A stretch of DNA of 64,000 bases from Paraburkholderia tropica (lineage in GTDB: Bacteria; Pseudomonadota; Gammaproteobacteria; Burkholderiales; Burkholderiaceae), in the NCBI RefSeq assembly GCF_914484835.1, contig NZ_CAJZAR010000002.1:405-64404 (forward strand), given 5' to 3'. Under the pieces are notes generated by a model. The model did no database searches. It had not been told where the DNA came from and saw nothing but the letters and a program-made list of their open reading frames with translations. The position numbers and the translations under genes are program-made. This document shows, piece by piece, positions 39,105 through 48,575 of the stretch (its first letter is position 1; each line of letters opens with the position of its first letter).

Positions 39105-40556
39105 TCACGCGCCGCGGCGCGCGTCCTGCATCAGGGCTTCGATTTCGTCGGCGTTCACGGGCACGTCGCGCGTGATCAGCTCGCAGCCGGTTTCGGTGAC
39201 GATCGCGTCGTCCTCGATACGGATGCCGATGTCCCAGTAGCGCTCGGGCACGTCCTCGGCCGCGCGCACGTAGAGGCCCGGCTCGATCGTCAGCGTCATG
39301 CCCGCGCGCAGCGTGCGCCACGGCGGCGGCGCGTCGGCTTGCGCGCCCGCGCTTTTCGCGCCGCGCTCGCGGTAATCGCCCACGTCGTGCACGTCCATGC
39401 CGAGCCAGTGGCCCGTGCGGTGCATGTAGAAGCGCGCGTAGGCGCGTTCGGCGATCACTTTGTCGACCGAGTCGAAACGCGTTTTGTCGAGGATGCCGGT
39501 GTCGAGCAGCCCTTGCGCGAGCACGCGCACGGCGGCGTCGTGCGGCGCCTCGAAGTTCACGCCCGCGCGCGTGGCGTCGATGGCGGCCTGCTGCGCGGCC
39601 AGCACGATGTCGTACAGCTCGCGCTGCGCGCTCGTGAAGCGCCCGCTCGCGGGAAACGTGCGCGTGATGTCGGAGGCATAGCCGTTCAGCTCGCACGCGG
39701 CGTCGATCAGGATCAGGTCGCCCTCGCGCGCCACGGCGTTGCCCGCCGGATAGTGCAGCACGCACGCGTTCGCGCCCGCGGCGACGATCGAGCCGTAGGC
39801 CGGTGCCTGCGCGCCGTGCTTGCGGAACGTGTAGAGCAGCTCGGCTTCGATCTCGTATTCGTGCATGCCGGGGCGGCACGCCTGCATCGCGCGCACGTGC
39901 GCCTGCGCGGAAATCTTCGCGGCGCGGCGCATGGTGCCGAGCTCGTGCGCGTCCTTGATGAGGCGCATGTCGTCGAGCAGCGGAATCAGGTCGTATGCGG
40001 CGGCGGGCGCGGTCGTGCCGCCACGGGCCTGCGCGCGCACGGCGTCGATCCAGCGCTTCACCTGGCCGTCGAAACGCTCCGACGCCGCGAGCGCGTAATG
40101 CAGCGCGGGCCGGTTCGCGATCAGACGCGGGATCTGGGCGTCGAGCTCGTCGACGGGCAGCGAGGCGTCGAAGCCGAACGCCTCGCGCGCGCCGTCGGGC
40201 CCGAAGCGGAAGCCTTCCCACGTCTCGTGCTCGACGTTCTTCGCGCGGCAAAAGAGGATCGACGACGGCTGGTTCTCGCCCGCGTTCGCGTCGAGCACGA
40301 GCAGCGCCTCGGGCTCCGTGAAGCCGGTGAGGTAGTAGAAATAGCTGTCGTGCCGATAGGGATAGTCGGCGTCGCGGTTGCGCAGCGCTTCGGGCGCGGT
40401 CGGCACCAGCGCCACGCCGCCGCCTTGCGCGCGTAGCGCGGCGAGTACGCGTTCGCGGCGCGCGCGGTAAAGCTCTGCGCCGCCGTCGGGGCCGCGCGGC
40501 GCATCGGCAGCGGCGCGCGAAGCGGCCGAGGCGCTTTCCGTGAGGGTCGTGTCCAT
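39105..40556 (-). CDS. pepP: Xaa-Pro aminopeptidase (aminopeptidase P)
   Basis: PepP removes an N-terminal residue that precedes proline. The 483-residue protein has the creatinase-like N-terminal domain and the pita-bread C-terminal domain with dinuclear metal ligands: Asp in LILIDAACELNGYASDITRTF, His in HRTGHWLGMDVHD, Glu in LTIEPGLYV and Glu in GIRIEDD. The ATG at 40556 starts the product; it has an extra 25-residue Ala/Ser-rich N-terminus compared with E. coli. A hydrophilic KSAGAQADAPPP loop lies in the catalytic half. It is upstream of the UbiH-type gene. Confidence 0.94.
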   Translation of the reverse strand: MDTTLTESASAASRAAADAPRGPDGGAELYRARRERVLAALRAQGGGVALVPTAPEALRNRDADYPYRHDSYFYYLTGFTEPEALLVLDANAGENQPSSILFCRAKNVEHETWEGFRFGPDGAREAFGFDASLPVDELDAQIPRLIANRPALHYALAASERFDGQVKRWIDAVRAQARGGTTAPAAAYDLIPLLDDMRLIKDAHELGTMRRAAKISAQAHVRAMQACRPGMHEYEIEAELLYTFRKHGAQAPAYGSIVAAGANACVLHYPAGNAVAREGDLILIDAACELNGYASDITRTFPASGRFTSAQRELYDIVLAAQQAAIDATRAGVNFEAPHDAAVRVLAQGLLDTGILDKTRFDSVDKVIAERAYARFYMHRTGHWLGMDVHDVGDYRERGAKSAGAQADAPPPWRTLRAGMTLTIEPGLYVRAAEDVPERYWDIGIRIEDDAIVTETGCELITRDVPVNADEIEALMQDARRGA

Positions 40557-40737
40557 CGTGCGATTGTAGCGTCTGATGGCTTTGTCCGACGGGCCGCCCG
40601 ATGCTGCGGCGCGGGGCGTGCCGACGGTCGCTCGGTTGGCGCCCGTGTCGGCAAAATCCTGCACGGCCGAAGTCGATCCGTCAGAATTCGGCGAATCCAA
40701 CGTATACTTCGGCCGGATTCCAGAAAAGGCAGGTGCG

Positions 40738-41349
40738 ATGAAACTTATCGGTTCGCTCGGCAGCCCGTATGTCCGCAAGGCGCGGATCATGCTCGCTGAA
40801 AAGAAAATCGACTACAAGCTGGTGCTTGAGAACGTGTGGGGCGAGGACACCGCGATCCACGATTTCAACCCGCTCGGCAAGGTGCCGTGTCTCGTGATGG
40901 AGGACGGCGAGGCGGTGTTCGATTCGCGCGTGATCTGCGAATACGTGGACATGCGCTCGCCGGTCGGCAAGCTGATTCCGCAGAACGGGCGCGAACGCGT
41001 CGAAGTGCGGTGCTGGGAAGCGCTCGCCGACGGCATGCTCGACGCCGCCGTGATGATCCGCACGGAAAGCACGCAGCGTCCGCCCGAGCAGCGCAACGCA
41101 GCCTGGGTCGAGCGTCAGCAGCGCAAGATTCAGGAAGGCCTGAAGGCGATGGCCAAGGGGCTCGACAACAATGCGTGGTGCGCGGGCAACCGCTACACGC
41201 TCGCGGATATCGCCGTGGGCTGCGCGCTCGGCTATCTCGACTTCCGTCAGCCGGAACTCGACTGGCGCGAGCCGTATCCGAATCTCGCGCGTCACTTCGA
41301 GAAGCTGATGCTGCGTCCGTCGTTCGCGGATACGGTGCCGCAAGGCTAA
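40738..41349 (+). CDS. Glutathione S-transferase (YibF-like)
   Basis: The 203-residue cytosolic GST-fold protein has an N-terminal thioredoxin-like domain (MKLIGSLGSPYVRKARIMLAEKKIDY, with the catalytic Ser near residue 9-11; NPLGKVPCLVMEDGEAVFDSRVICEY for glutathione binding) and an all-helical C-terminal domain. It resembles YibF-type GSTs, whose physiological substrate is unknown. The ATG at 40738 was chosen because the GST fold begins there and AGGTG lies just upstream; the longer frame from 40576 adds no similarity. A -10-like TATACT lies at 40703. Confidence 0.92.
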   Translation: MKLIGSLGSPYVRKARIMLAEKKIDYKLVLENVWGEDTAIHDFNPLGKVPCLVMEDGEAVFDSRVICEYVDMRSPVGKLIPQNGRERVEVRCWEALADGMLDAAVMIRTESTQRPPEQRNAAWVERQQRKIQEGLKAMAKGLDNNAWCAGNRYTLADIAVGCALGYLDFRQPELDWREPYPNLARHFEKLMLRPSFADTVPQG

Positions 41350-41383
41350 GTCCCGACGCCCGCGAAGCTCACATCGCGGATGC

Positions 41384-41421
41384 AAAAAAAGCGCGCAGAT
41401 TCGCTCTGCGCGCTTTTTTTT
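41384..41421. terminator. Bidirectional terminator between the GST gene and the glutamate-synthase-like gene
   Basis: GCGCGCAGA and TCTGCGCGC pair perfectly, with A7 before and T8 after. It separates convergent genes. Confidence 0.9.
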
Positions 41422-41485
41422 CGCCATGCGCACGCTACGCAGTTAACGTTGCGTGCGCATCGATCGTCGAATCGTCAGACGAACA

Positions 41486-43093
41486 TCAGACGATCTTTTC
41501 CACTTCCGGCGCGAACGAATCGCTGCGCGCGACCGGCCACCACTTCTCGTACAACTGATAGCGATAGCGGCCTTCGAGCAGATCGCCGGGCTTCAGATAC
41601 TTGAGCAGTTCCGACATCAGCTTCACTTCATACGACGACACGCGCCGCACGATGTGATGCGCGCGCAGATCGGCGGGGCTGTCGAGGCCCGCGGCCTGAA
41701 TCAGTTCCTGCAGCGCGTGCAGCGTGTTGCGATGGAAGTTGTAGACGCGCTCGCCCTTGTCGGGCACGTTGAGCGCGCGCTGGCGCACGGGGTCTTGCGT
41801 GGCGACGCCGGTCGGGCAGCGGTCCGAGTGACACTTCTGCGCCTGGATGCAGCCCACCGCGAACATGAAGCCGCGGGCCGAGTTGACCCAGTCCGCGCCG
41901 ATCGCGAGCGTGCGCGCCATATCGAACGCCGTGATGATCTTGCCGCTCGCGCCGATCTTGATCTTGTCGCGCAGGCCGATGCCGACGAGCGTGTTGTGCA
42001 CCAGCAGCAGCCCTTCCTGAAGCGGCGTGCCGATGTGATCGGTGAACTCGATCGGCGCCGCGCCCGTGCCGCCTTCCGCGCCGTCCACGACGATGAAGTC
42101 GGGCAGGATGCCGGTTTCGAGCATCGCCTTGGCGATGCCGAAGAATTCCCACGGATGGCCGATGCAGAGCTTGAAGCCGGTCGGCTTGCCGCCCGAGAGC
42201 TTGCGCAGGCGCTCGATGAATTCGAGCAGGCCGCGCGGCGTGGAGAACTCCGAATGGCGCGACGGCGACACGCAGTCCTGGCCCATCGGAATGCCGCGCG
42301 TTTCGGCGATTTCGGGCGTGACCTTCGCGGCCAGCAGCATGCCGCCGTGGCCCGGCTTCGCGCCTTGCGAGAGCTTCACCTCGATCATCTTCACTTGCGG
42401 CTCGTGAGCGAGGCGCTGGAATTTTTCGGCGCTGAAGGTGCCGTCGTCGTTGCGGCAGCCGAAGTAGCCCGAGGCGATTTCCCAGATGATGTCGCCGCCG
42501 TGCTCGCGGTGATATTTCGAGAGCGAGCCTTCGCCCGTGTCGTGCGCGAAGCCGCCTTTTTTCGCGCCCAGGTTGAGCGCGCGGATCGCGTTCGCGGACA
42601 GCGCGCCGAAGCTCATCGCCGAGACGTTGAACAGCGACATCGAATACGGCTGCTCGCGCGTCGCGCCCACCAGTACGCGGAAGTCGCTGCTGTCGAGTTT
42701 GGTCGGCGCGAGCGAGTGGCTGATCCACTCGTGGCCGACGGCCTTCACGTCGAGTTCGGTGCCGTACGGGCGGCTGTCGACGACGTTCTTCGAGCGCTGA
42801 TAGACCACGCTGCGCTGCACGAGCGAGAACGGCTTTTCGTCGGTGTCGTCTTCGACGAAATACTGGCGGATTTCAGGCCGGACGAATTCGAACAGGAAGC
42901 GCAGATGGCCCCAGAGCGGGTAATTGCGCAGGATCGCGTGGCGCTGCTGGGACATATCCCAGATGCCGAGCGCGACGATCAGCGCGGGCACCACGGCGCA
43001 GAGCCAGGACAGGTGATGGAGCGCCGATGCGATCACGCAGGCTGCGAGCAGCAGCACCGCGCACCACATGGCGAGGTAACGTCGGGAAAACAT
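41486..43093 (-). CDS. Membrane-anchored FMN-binding glutamate synthase family protein
   Basis: The 535-residue protein contains the glutamate synthase FMN/Fe-S domain but no glutamine amidotransferase domain. The N-terminus has two hydrophobic helices (YLAMWCAVLLLAACVIASAL and LCAVVPALIVALGIW), so it is probably tethered to the inner membrane. The synthase domain runs from about 80: VSAMSFGALSANAIRALN, VDGAEGGTGAAP, and the 3Fe-4S cysteine motif in GCIQAQKCHSDRCPTGVATQ. Electron donor, partner and true reaction are unknown for these stand-alone proteins. No gltD-like gene is adjacent. The ATG at 43093 starts just before the first helix. Confidence 0.88.
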   Translation of the reverse strand: MFSRRYLAMWCAVLLLAACVIASALHHLSWLCAVVPALIVALGIWDMSQQRHAILRNYPLWGHLRFLFEFVRPEIRQYFVEDDTDEKPFSLVQRSVVYQRSKNVVDSRPYGTELDVKAVGHEWISHSLAPTKLDSSDFRVLVGATREQPYSMSLFNVSAMSFGALSANAIRALNLGAKKGGFAHDTGEGSLSKYHREHGGDIIWEIASGYFGCRNDDGTFSAEKFQRLAHEPQVKMIEVKLSQGAKPGHGGMLLAAKVTPEIAETRGIPMGQDCVSPSRHSEFSTPRGLLEFIERLRKLSGGKPTGFKLCIGHPWEFFGIAKAMLETGILPDFIVVDGAEGGTGAAPIEFTDHIGTPLQEGLLLVHNTLVGIGLRDKIKIGASGKIITAFDMARTLAIGADWVNSARGFMFAVGCIQAQKCHSDRCPTGVATQDPVRQRALNVPDKGERVYNFHRNTLHALQELIQAAGLDSPADLRAHHIVRRVSSYEVKLMSELLKYLKPGDLLEGRYRYQLYEKWWPVARSDSFAPEVEKIV

Positions 43094-43313
43094 TCGGGGG
43101 ACTCCTCGATCTCTTGTGTCGTCGCGCCAGGCCGGTCGGGCGGCGCGCGTTCGCCGCGCCCGGGTAACGGCGGCGGCGTGCCCGAATGATGCCGCAAGTT
43201 CGTGAAACTGGCCGTCAGGCGGGCAAATTTGTCGCATTGACAAATGCGCGCGGAAAGCTACGCGAAAGAATCGGCGGAGGCGGGCGGCAGGAGAGGGAGA
43301 GTCGGATGAAACA

Positions 43314-43338
43314 CGCGCGGCGCAGGACGCGCCGCGCG
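43314..43338 (-). terminator. Possible terminator hairpin after mnmA
   Basis: A perfect 10-bp GC stem (CGCGCGGCGC and its complement) with a five-base loop lies 27 bp after the mnmA stop on the minus strand. The T content after it is low, so termination efficiency is uncertain. Confidence 0.4.
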
Positions 43339-43364
43339 CAGGGTGCTTGCTCGCGGGGGCGCGC

Positions 43365-44591
43365 TTAAGCCTGGCTGGCGGTTGTCGCGCCGGCTTTCGC
43401 GTTGGCGGCAAACTGTGCCGATTTCTTGCGCGGCGAACGCTTCTTCTTCGGCGCGACCGGCGGCAGGACCGCGGGCACATGCGGTTCGAGCGTCGTGACC
43501 GCTTCGATGATGCCGCCGCCCAGGCACACCTCGCCGTCATACAGCACGGCGGACTGGCCGGGCGTCACGGCCCATTGCGCGTCGGGGAAATGCAGCGAGA
43601 ACTGGCCTTCGCCGAACTCGCTCGCGTTCGCGAACGAGCAGGGCGCGTCGGCCTGGCGATAACGCGTCTTCGCGCCGCAGGCGTGGCCCTCGGCGGGCGG
43701 CTCGCCCGCGACCCAGCTCACGTTGCCTGCACGCAGATCGTGCGCGAGCAGCCACGGATGATCGTGACCCTGCACGACATAAAGCGTGTTCGACGCGATG
43801 TCCTTGCCCGCGACGAACCACGGATCGCCGCTGCCGTCCTTGCTGCCGCCCAGACCGATGCCCTTGCGCTGCCCGAACGTGTAGAACGCGAGGCCGATAT
43901 GTTCGCCGACGGTCTTGCCGTCGGGCGTCATCATCGGGCCGGGTTGGGTCGGCAGATAGCGGTTCAGGAAGTCGCGGAACGGCCGTTCGCCGATAAAGCA
44001 GATGCCGGTCGAATCCTTCTTCTTCGCGTTCGGCAGGCCGATCTGCTCGGCGATCTCGCGCACTTTCGTCTTCGGAATTTCGCCGAGCGGGAACATCGTC
44101 TTCGAAAGCTGCGCCTGATTCAGACGATGCAGGAAGTACGACTGATCCTTGGTGTGATCGAGCGCCTTCAGCAACTCGAAGCGGCCGTTGCTTTCGTTCT
44201 GGCGCACGCGCGCGTAATGACCGGTCGCGATGGTTTCCGCGCCCAGCGTCATCGCGTGATCGAGGAAGGCCTTGAACTTGATCTCGGCGTTGCAGAGCAC
44301 GTCGGGGTTCGGCGTGCGGCCCGCGGAATACTCGCGCAGGAACTCCGCGAACACGCGGTCCTTGTACTCGGCGGCGAAGTTCACCGCTTCGACGTCGATG
44401 CCGATCAAGTCGGCGACCGACACCACGTCGATCCAGTCCTGACGCGTCGAGCAATACTCGCCGTCGTCGTCGTCTTCCCAGTTCTTCATGAAGAGACCGA
44501 CGACGTCGTAACCCTGCTCCTTGAGCAGCCATGCGGTCACCGACGAATCCACGCCGCCCGACATGCCTACCACCACTCTACGTTTGCTCAT
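43365..44591 (-). CDS. mnmA: tRNA-specific 2-thiouridylase MnmA
   Basis: MnmA thiolates the wobble uridine (s2U34) of tRNA-Lys, -Glu and -Gln. The 408-residue protein has the PP-loop [16 protein letters not shown] near residue 10, the catalytic Cys in [13 protein letters not shown], and the second Cys in [17 protein letters not shown]. The last ~30 residues form an extra basic Lys/Ala-rich tail (from [10 protein letters not shown]) not needed for the fold. It is preceded by the Nudix gene 33 bp upstream on the same strand. Confidence 0.96.
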   Translation of the reverse strand: MSKRRVVVGMSGGVDSSVTAWLLKEQGYDVVGLFMKNWEDDDDGEYCSTRQDWIDVVSVADLIGIDVEAVNFAAEYKDRVFAEFLREYSAGRTPNPDVLCNAEIKFKAFLDHAMTLGAETIATGHYARVRQNESNGRFELLKALDHTKDQSYFLHRLNQAQLSKTMFPLGEIPKTKVREIAEQIGLPNAKKKDSTGICFIGERPFRDFLNRYLPTQPGPMMTPDGKTVGEHIGLAFYTFGQRKGIGLGGSKDGSGDPWFVAGKDIASNTLYVVQGHDHPWLLAHDLRAGNVSWVAGEPPAEGHACGAKTRYRQADAPCSFANASEFGEGQFSLHFPDAQWAVTPGQSAVLYDGEVCLGGGIIEAVTTLEPHVPAVLPPVAPKKKRSPRKKSAQFAANAKAGATTASQA

Positions 44592-44624
44592 CTTCTGCTG
44601 CCTTGTTGCGCCGGATCGCGGCGC

Positions 44625-45149
44625 TTAGCCTTTGGGTCCCACTGGGTTTGCCGCGCTGTTCGCCATGCTGCCTGCCTTCGGTCCGACCGCGTGCGTCTGC
44701 ACGAAATCGAGCGGCGTGCGCTTGCCCGCGAGGTAATCGTCGACGCATTGCATCACGAGCGGCGTGCGATGGCGCGCGCTCGCGGCGCGCAACTCGTCGA
44801 CGCTCATCCACAACGTGCGGACGATGTCCGGGTCGAGCGCGCGATTCTCCGGCTCGGCCGCGACGCTGCCGCAGTACGTGAAGCGCAGATAGGTCGTGCC
44901 GGACTCGCCCGGCTTGCCGAAGTGCGTCATGTACATGCCGACGAGCGCCTCGGGCGCGAATGCGTAGGCGGTTTCCTCCAGCGTTTCGCGCACGACCGCT
45001 TCGTGCAGCGTCTCGCCGGCCTCCAGATGGCCGGCGGGCTGGTTCAGGCGCAGGCCGTTCGCCGTGTGCTCCTCGACGAGCAGAAAACGCCCGTCGCGCT
45101 CGACGACGGCGGCCACGGTGACGTGGGGTGCCCAGGTTTCATCATTCAT
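44625..45149 (-). CDS. Nudix hydrolase (NudJ-like phosphatase)
   Basis: The 174-residue protein hydrolyses a nucleoside diphosphate linked to another moiety. The Nudix box is complete: GHLEAGETLHEAVVRETLEETAY at about 40-62, following the G-x5-E-x7-REUxEExGU pattern except for the last glycine position. The order Nudix-mnmA and the overall length resemble E. coli NudJ, which lies next to mnmA and acts on thiamine pyrophosphate precursors and nucleoside phosphates; substrate identity here is inferred only from that context. The last 20 residues are low complexity. Confidence 0.9.
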   Translation of the reverse strand: MNDETWAPHVTVAAVVERDGRFLLVEEHTANGLRLNQPAGHLEAGETLHEAVVRETLEETAYAFAPEALVGMYMTHFGKPGESGTTYLRFTYCGSVAAEPENRALDPDIVRTLWMSVDELRAASARHRTPLVMQCVDDYLAGKRTPLDFVQTHAVGPKAGSMANSAANPVGPKG

Positions 45150-45520
45150 GGGCCGCTATTTTACCGGGACGCGCCAAACGTTGCCCGGGGCCGGATCGTC
45201 GGCGCGATGGGAGCGTTGCACGCGAGTGCCGGTGCTTCGGATGCCTTGCGATGCCGTGTGCATGGGCTCGCCGGCCGCGCCGCCAACCGTCCGGTCGGAC
45301 GGCAGGGGCTTTGTGTGCAGCGCAAAAAAAAGGGATAAATCCTGCTTCAAAGTCGTCACGGCTTTCGGTTAAAGTGGTGCGTCGTTTGCCGTTGCCTTGC
45401 CCGTTTGAAAACGTTGAGAACGCTGAAAACGTAGCAATAAGTGCCGGCGCGCCTTGTCGGCCTTACTCCGCTCGATTCGAGCCAGATCAGAAAGAGAAGC
45501 AGGCCGAGGAGGAAACAACG
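45150..45520. other. Divergent intergenic region Nudix gene/pntAA (371 bp)
   Basis: No gene is evident. A 9-bp unit is repeated three times at 45406-45432. AGGAGGAAAC precedes the pntAA start. I could not pick a convincing promoter for either side. Confidence 0.55.
45406..45432. repeat. Triple 9-bp repeat upstream of pntAA
   Basis: TGAAAACGT, TGAGAACGC and TGAAAACGT follow one another without gaps, 89-115 bp upstream of the pntAA start. The copies differ at two positions only. They may be binding sites or simply a slippage product. Confidence 0.6.
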
Positions 45521-46672
45521 ATGCATATCGGAGTGCCCGCAGAAACCCGGGCGAACGAAAGCCGTGTGGCCGCGACGCCGGAGACCGTCAAGAAATACGT
45601 CGCGCAGGGCCATACGGTCACCATTCAGGCGGGCGCCGGTGTCGGCGCGAGCTTTCCCGACGAGACCTATACGGCCGTCGGCGCGCAGATCGCCGACGCG
45701 GCCGCCGCATTCGGCGCCGATCTCGTGCTCAAGGTCCAGTCGCCCAGCGTGAGCGAACTCGCCTTCATGAAGCGCGGCGCGACGCTGGTCGGCATGCTCG
45801 ATCCCTTTAATGCAGACAACGCGCAAAAGCTCGCCGAAGCGGGCCTGACCGCGTTCGCGCTCGAAGCCGCGCCGCGCACCACGCGCGCGCAAAGCCTCGA
45901 CGTGCTCTCGTCGCAGGCCAATATCGCCGGGTACAAGGCGGTGCTGGTGGCGTCGAATCTGTATCCGCGCTTCATGCCCATGCTGATGACCGCCGCCGGG
46001 ACCGTGAAGGCCGCGCGCGTGCTGATTCTCGGCGCGGGCGTGGCGGGCTTGCAGGCGATCGCCACGGCGAAGCGCCTGGGCGCGGTGATCGAGGCCTCGG
46101 ACGTGCGTCCCGCGGTGAAGGAGCAGATCGAATCACTCGGCGCGAAATTCCTCGACGTGCCCTACGAAACCGACGAGGAGCGCGAAGCCGCGCAAGGCGT
46201 GGGCGGCTACGCGCGGCCCATGCCGCCGTCGTGGCTCGCGCGCCAGTCGGCGCTCGTGCACGAGCGCGCGCGCCAGGCCGACATCGTCATTTCGACCGCG
46301 CTGATTCCGGGCCGCGACGCGCCCACGCTGTTGCCATCGGAAACCGTGCAGGCGATGAAACCGGGCTCGGTGGTGATCGACCTCGCGGCCGGACGCGGCC
46401 CGGTCGCCGACGCGGCCACGGGGCGGCGCGGCGGCAATTGCCCGCTCACCGTTGCGGACCAGGTGGTGACGGCGCACGGCGTGCAGATCTGCGGCTACAC
46501 GAATCTCGCATCGATGGTGGCCGCCGATGCCTCGGCGCTTTACGCGCGCAATCTGCTCGACTTCCTCAAGCTGATCATCGCGAAGGAAGGCACGCTCAAC
46601 ATCGACCTCGCGGACGACATCGTCGCGGCCACGCTGCTGGCTCGCGACGGCGCCGTCACGCGCAAGGCATGA
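45521..46672 (+). CDS. pntAA: NAD(P) transhydrogenase subunit alpha part 1
   Basis: This is the NAD(H)-binding domain I subunit of the proton-translocating transhydrogenase, which makes NADPH from NADH using proton motive force. The 383-residue protein has [26 protein letters not shown] at the N-terminus, the RQD-loop-like region, the Rossmann motif [22 protein letters not shown] and [21 protein letters not shown]. The ATG at 45521 follows AGGAGGAAAC at ideal distance; the upstream open frame is not coding. It is split from the membrane part (pntAB), the arrangement found in Rhodospirillum and many beta- and alphaproteobacteria. Confidence 0.95.
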   Translation: MHIGVPAETRANESRVAATPETVKKYVAQGHTVTIQAGAGVGASFPDETYTAVGAQIADAAAAFGADLVLKVQSPSVSELAFMKRGATLVGMLDPFNADNAQKLAEAGLTAFALEAAPRTTRAQSLDVLSSQANIAGYKAVLVASNLYPRFMPMLMTAAGTVKAARVLILGAGVAGLQAIATAKRLGAVIEASDVRPAVKEQIESLGAKFLDVPYETDEEREAAQGVGGYARPMPPSWLARQSALVHERARQADIVISTALIPGRDAPTLLPSETVQAMKPGSVVIDLAAGRGPVADAATGRRGGNCPLTVADQVVTAHGVQICGYTNLASMVAADASALYARNLLDFLKLIIAKEGTLNIDLADDIVAATLLARDGAVTRKA

Positions 46673-46685
46673 CGAGGAGACCGAG

Positions 46686-47006
46686 ATGGAACTCATCAAC
46701 CATACCGTCATCAACCTGATCATCTTCGTGCTGGCCGTGTACGTGGGCTATCACGTGGTCTGGAACGTCACGCCCGCGCTGCATACGCCGCTCATGGCCG
46801 TGACCAATGCGATCTCCGCGATCGTGATCGTGGGCGCGATGCTCGCCACCGGCCTGACCGTCGGTTTCGCGGGCAAGTTCTTCGGCACGCTGGCCGTGCT
46901 GCTGGCTGCGGTGAACGTGTTCGGCGGCTTTCTAGTCACGCGGCGCATGCTGGAGATGTTCCGCAAGAAAGAGCCGAAGAAAATCACGAGCAAGGAGGGC
47001 GCGTAA
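46686..47006 (+). CDS. pntAB: NAD(P) transhydrogenase subunit alpha part 2
   Basis: The 106-residue membrane subunit contributes the first part of the proton-conducting domain II. It contains three predicted helices ([56 protein letters not shown]) and a charged C-terminal tail ([14 protein letters not shown]). It lies 13 bp after pntAA and abuts pntB. Confidence 0.95.
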   Translation: MELINHTVINLIIFVLAVYVGYHVVWNVTPALHTPLMAVTNAISAIVIVGAMLATGLTVGFAGKFFGTLAVLLAAVNVFGGFLVTRRMLEMFRKKEPKKITSKEGA

Positions 47007-48461
47007 ATGAGCATGAACGTCGTTACGCTGCTTTACCTGGTGGCGTCGGTTTGCTTCATCCAGGCGCTCAAGGGCTTGTCGAATCCGCGCAGCGCGCGCG
47101 CCGGCAATCTGTTCGGCATGGTCGGCATGGCGATCGCCATCCTCACGACCCTCGCGCTGATCGTCAAGGAGTCCGCACAGTTCGGCTCGAATCTCGGGCT
47201 CGGCCTCGGGCTGCTGTTCGCGGCGCTGATCGTCGGCGGCGGGCTCGGTGCATTCGTGGCCGCGCGCGTCGAGATGACCAAGATGCCCGAACTCGTCGCG
47301 GCCATGCACTCGCTGATCGGTCTCGCGGCGGTGTGCATCGCGTATGCGGTGGTGTCGGAGCCGGCCGCGTTCGGGCTGGTCGCGGAAGACGCGCCGTATC
47401 CGGGCTTCCTGCCGTACGGCAACCGCATCGAACTGTTCATCGGCACCTTCGTGGGCGCGATTACGTTCAGCGGCTCGGTGATCGCCTTCGGCAAGCTCTC
47501 GGGCAAGTACAAGTTCCGGCTGTTTCAGGGCGCGCCCGTGGTCTATGCGGGCCAGCATCTGATCAACCTGATGCTCGCGCTCGGCATGATCGGTTTCGGC
47601 ATCCTGTTCTTCGTCACGCAGTCGTGGCTGCCGTTCATCATCATGACGCTGATCGCGTTCGCGCTGGGCGTGCTCATCATCATTCCGATCGGCGGCGCGG
47701 ACATGCCCGTGGTGGTCTCGATGCTCAACTCGTACTCAGGCTGGGCGGCGGCGGGCATCGGCTTCTCGCTGAACAACGCGATGCTGATCATCGCCGGTTC
47801 GCTGGTCGGTTCGTCGGGCGCGATCCTCTCGTACATCATGTGCCACGCGATGAACCGCTCGTTCTTCAACGTGCTGCTGGGCGGCTTCGGCGCCGAAGCG
47901 GGCGGGGCGGCGGCGGGCGGCGCGCAGGAACAGCGTCCGGTGAAATCCGGTTCCGCCGACGACGCCTCGTTCATGCTCGGCAATGCCGAAAGCGTGGTGA
48001 TCGTGCCGGGCTACGGCCTCGCCGTGGCGCGCGCGCAGCATGCGCTGAAGGAGCTGACCGACAAGCTCGTCGAAAAAGGCGTGGACGTGCGTTACGCGAT
48101 TCACCCGGTCGCGGGCCGCATGCCGGGCCACATGAACGTGCTGCTTGCCGAAGCCGAAGTACCCTACGACATGGTGTTCGAGATGGAGGACATCAACAAC
48201 GAGTTCGGCCAGACCGACGTGGTGCTGGTGCTCGGCGCGAACGACGTGGTGAACCCGGCGGCGAAGAACGACCCGAAGTCGCCGATCGCGGGCATGCCGA
48301 TTATCGAGGCGTACAAGGCGCGCACGATCATCGTCAACAAGCGATCGATGGCGGCCGGTTACGCAGGTCTCGACAACGAACTCTTCTACATGGACAAGAC
48401 CATGATGGTGTTCGGCGATGCGAAAAAGGTGATCGAGGATATGGTGAAGGCGGTGGAGTAG
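47007..48461 (+). CDS. pntB: NAD(P) transhydrogenase subunit beta
   Basis: PntB carries the remaining membrane helices of domain II and the NADP(H)-binding domain III. The 484-residue protein has about nine membrane segments in the first 270 residues, with conserved MPVVVSMLNSYSGWAAAGIGF. The soluble C-terminal domain begins near 300 and shows VVIVPGYGLAVARAQHALKEL, HPVAGRMPGHMNVLLAEA and VLGANDVVNPAA. The start codon directly follows the pntAB stop. A terminator at 48506 ends the operon. Confidence 0.96.
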   Translation: MSMNVVTLLYLVASVCFIQALKGLSNPRSARAGNLFGMVGMAIAILTTLALIVKESAQFGSNLGLGLGLLFAALIVGGGLGAFVAARVEMTKMPELVAAMHSLIGLAAVCIAYAVVSEPAAFGLVAEDAPYPGFLPYGNRIELFIGTFVGAITFSGSVIAFGKLSGKYKFRLFQGAPVVYAGQHLINLMLALGMIGFGILFFVTQSWLPFIIMTLIAFALGVLIIIPIGGADMPVVVSMLNSYSGWAAAGIGFSLNNAMLIIAGSLVGSSGAILSYIMCHAMNRSFFNVLLGGFGAEAGGAAAGGAQEQRPVKSGSADDASFMLGNAESVVIVPGYGLAVARAQHALKELTDKLVEKGVDVRYAIHPVAGRMPGHMNVLLAEAEVPYDMVFEMEDINNEFGQTDVVLVLGANDVVNPAAKNDPKSPIAGMPIIEAYKARTIIVNKRSMAAGYAGLDNELFYMDKTMMVFGDAKKVIEDMVKAVE

Positions 48462-48505
48462 GCGCGGGTTTTATCCGTCGCTTCGTCTACCTTTTCGCAG
48501 GTGGT

Positions 48506-48532
48506 AAAGCGCGCAGCGATGCGCGCTTTTTT
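48506..48532. terminator. Bidirectional terminator between pntB and the WYL regulator
   Basis: The stem AAAGCGCGCA/TGCGCGCTTT with the tetraloop GCGA is followed by a run of T residues. It lies between convergent genes. Confidence 0.85.
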
Positions 48533-48575
48533 ATTGCGCGCGCGGCGCGGTGTAGTGTCCGAGGTGCGTCAAACG

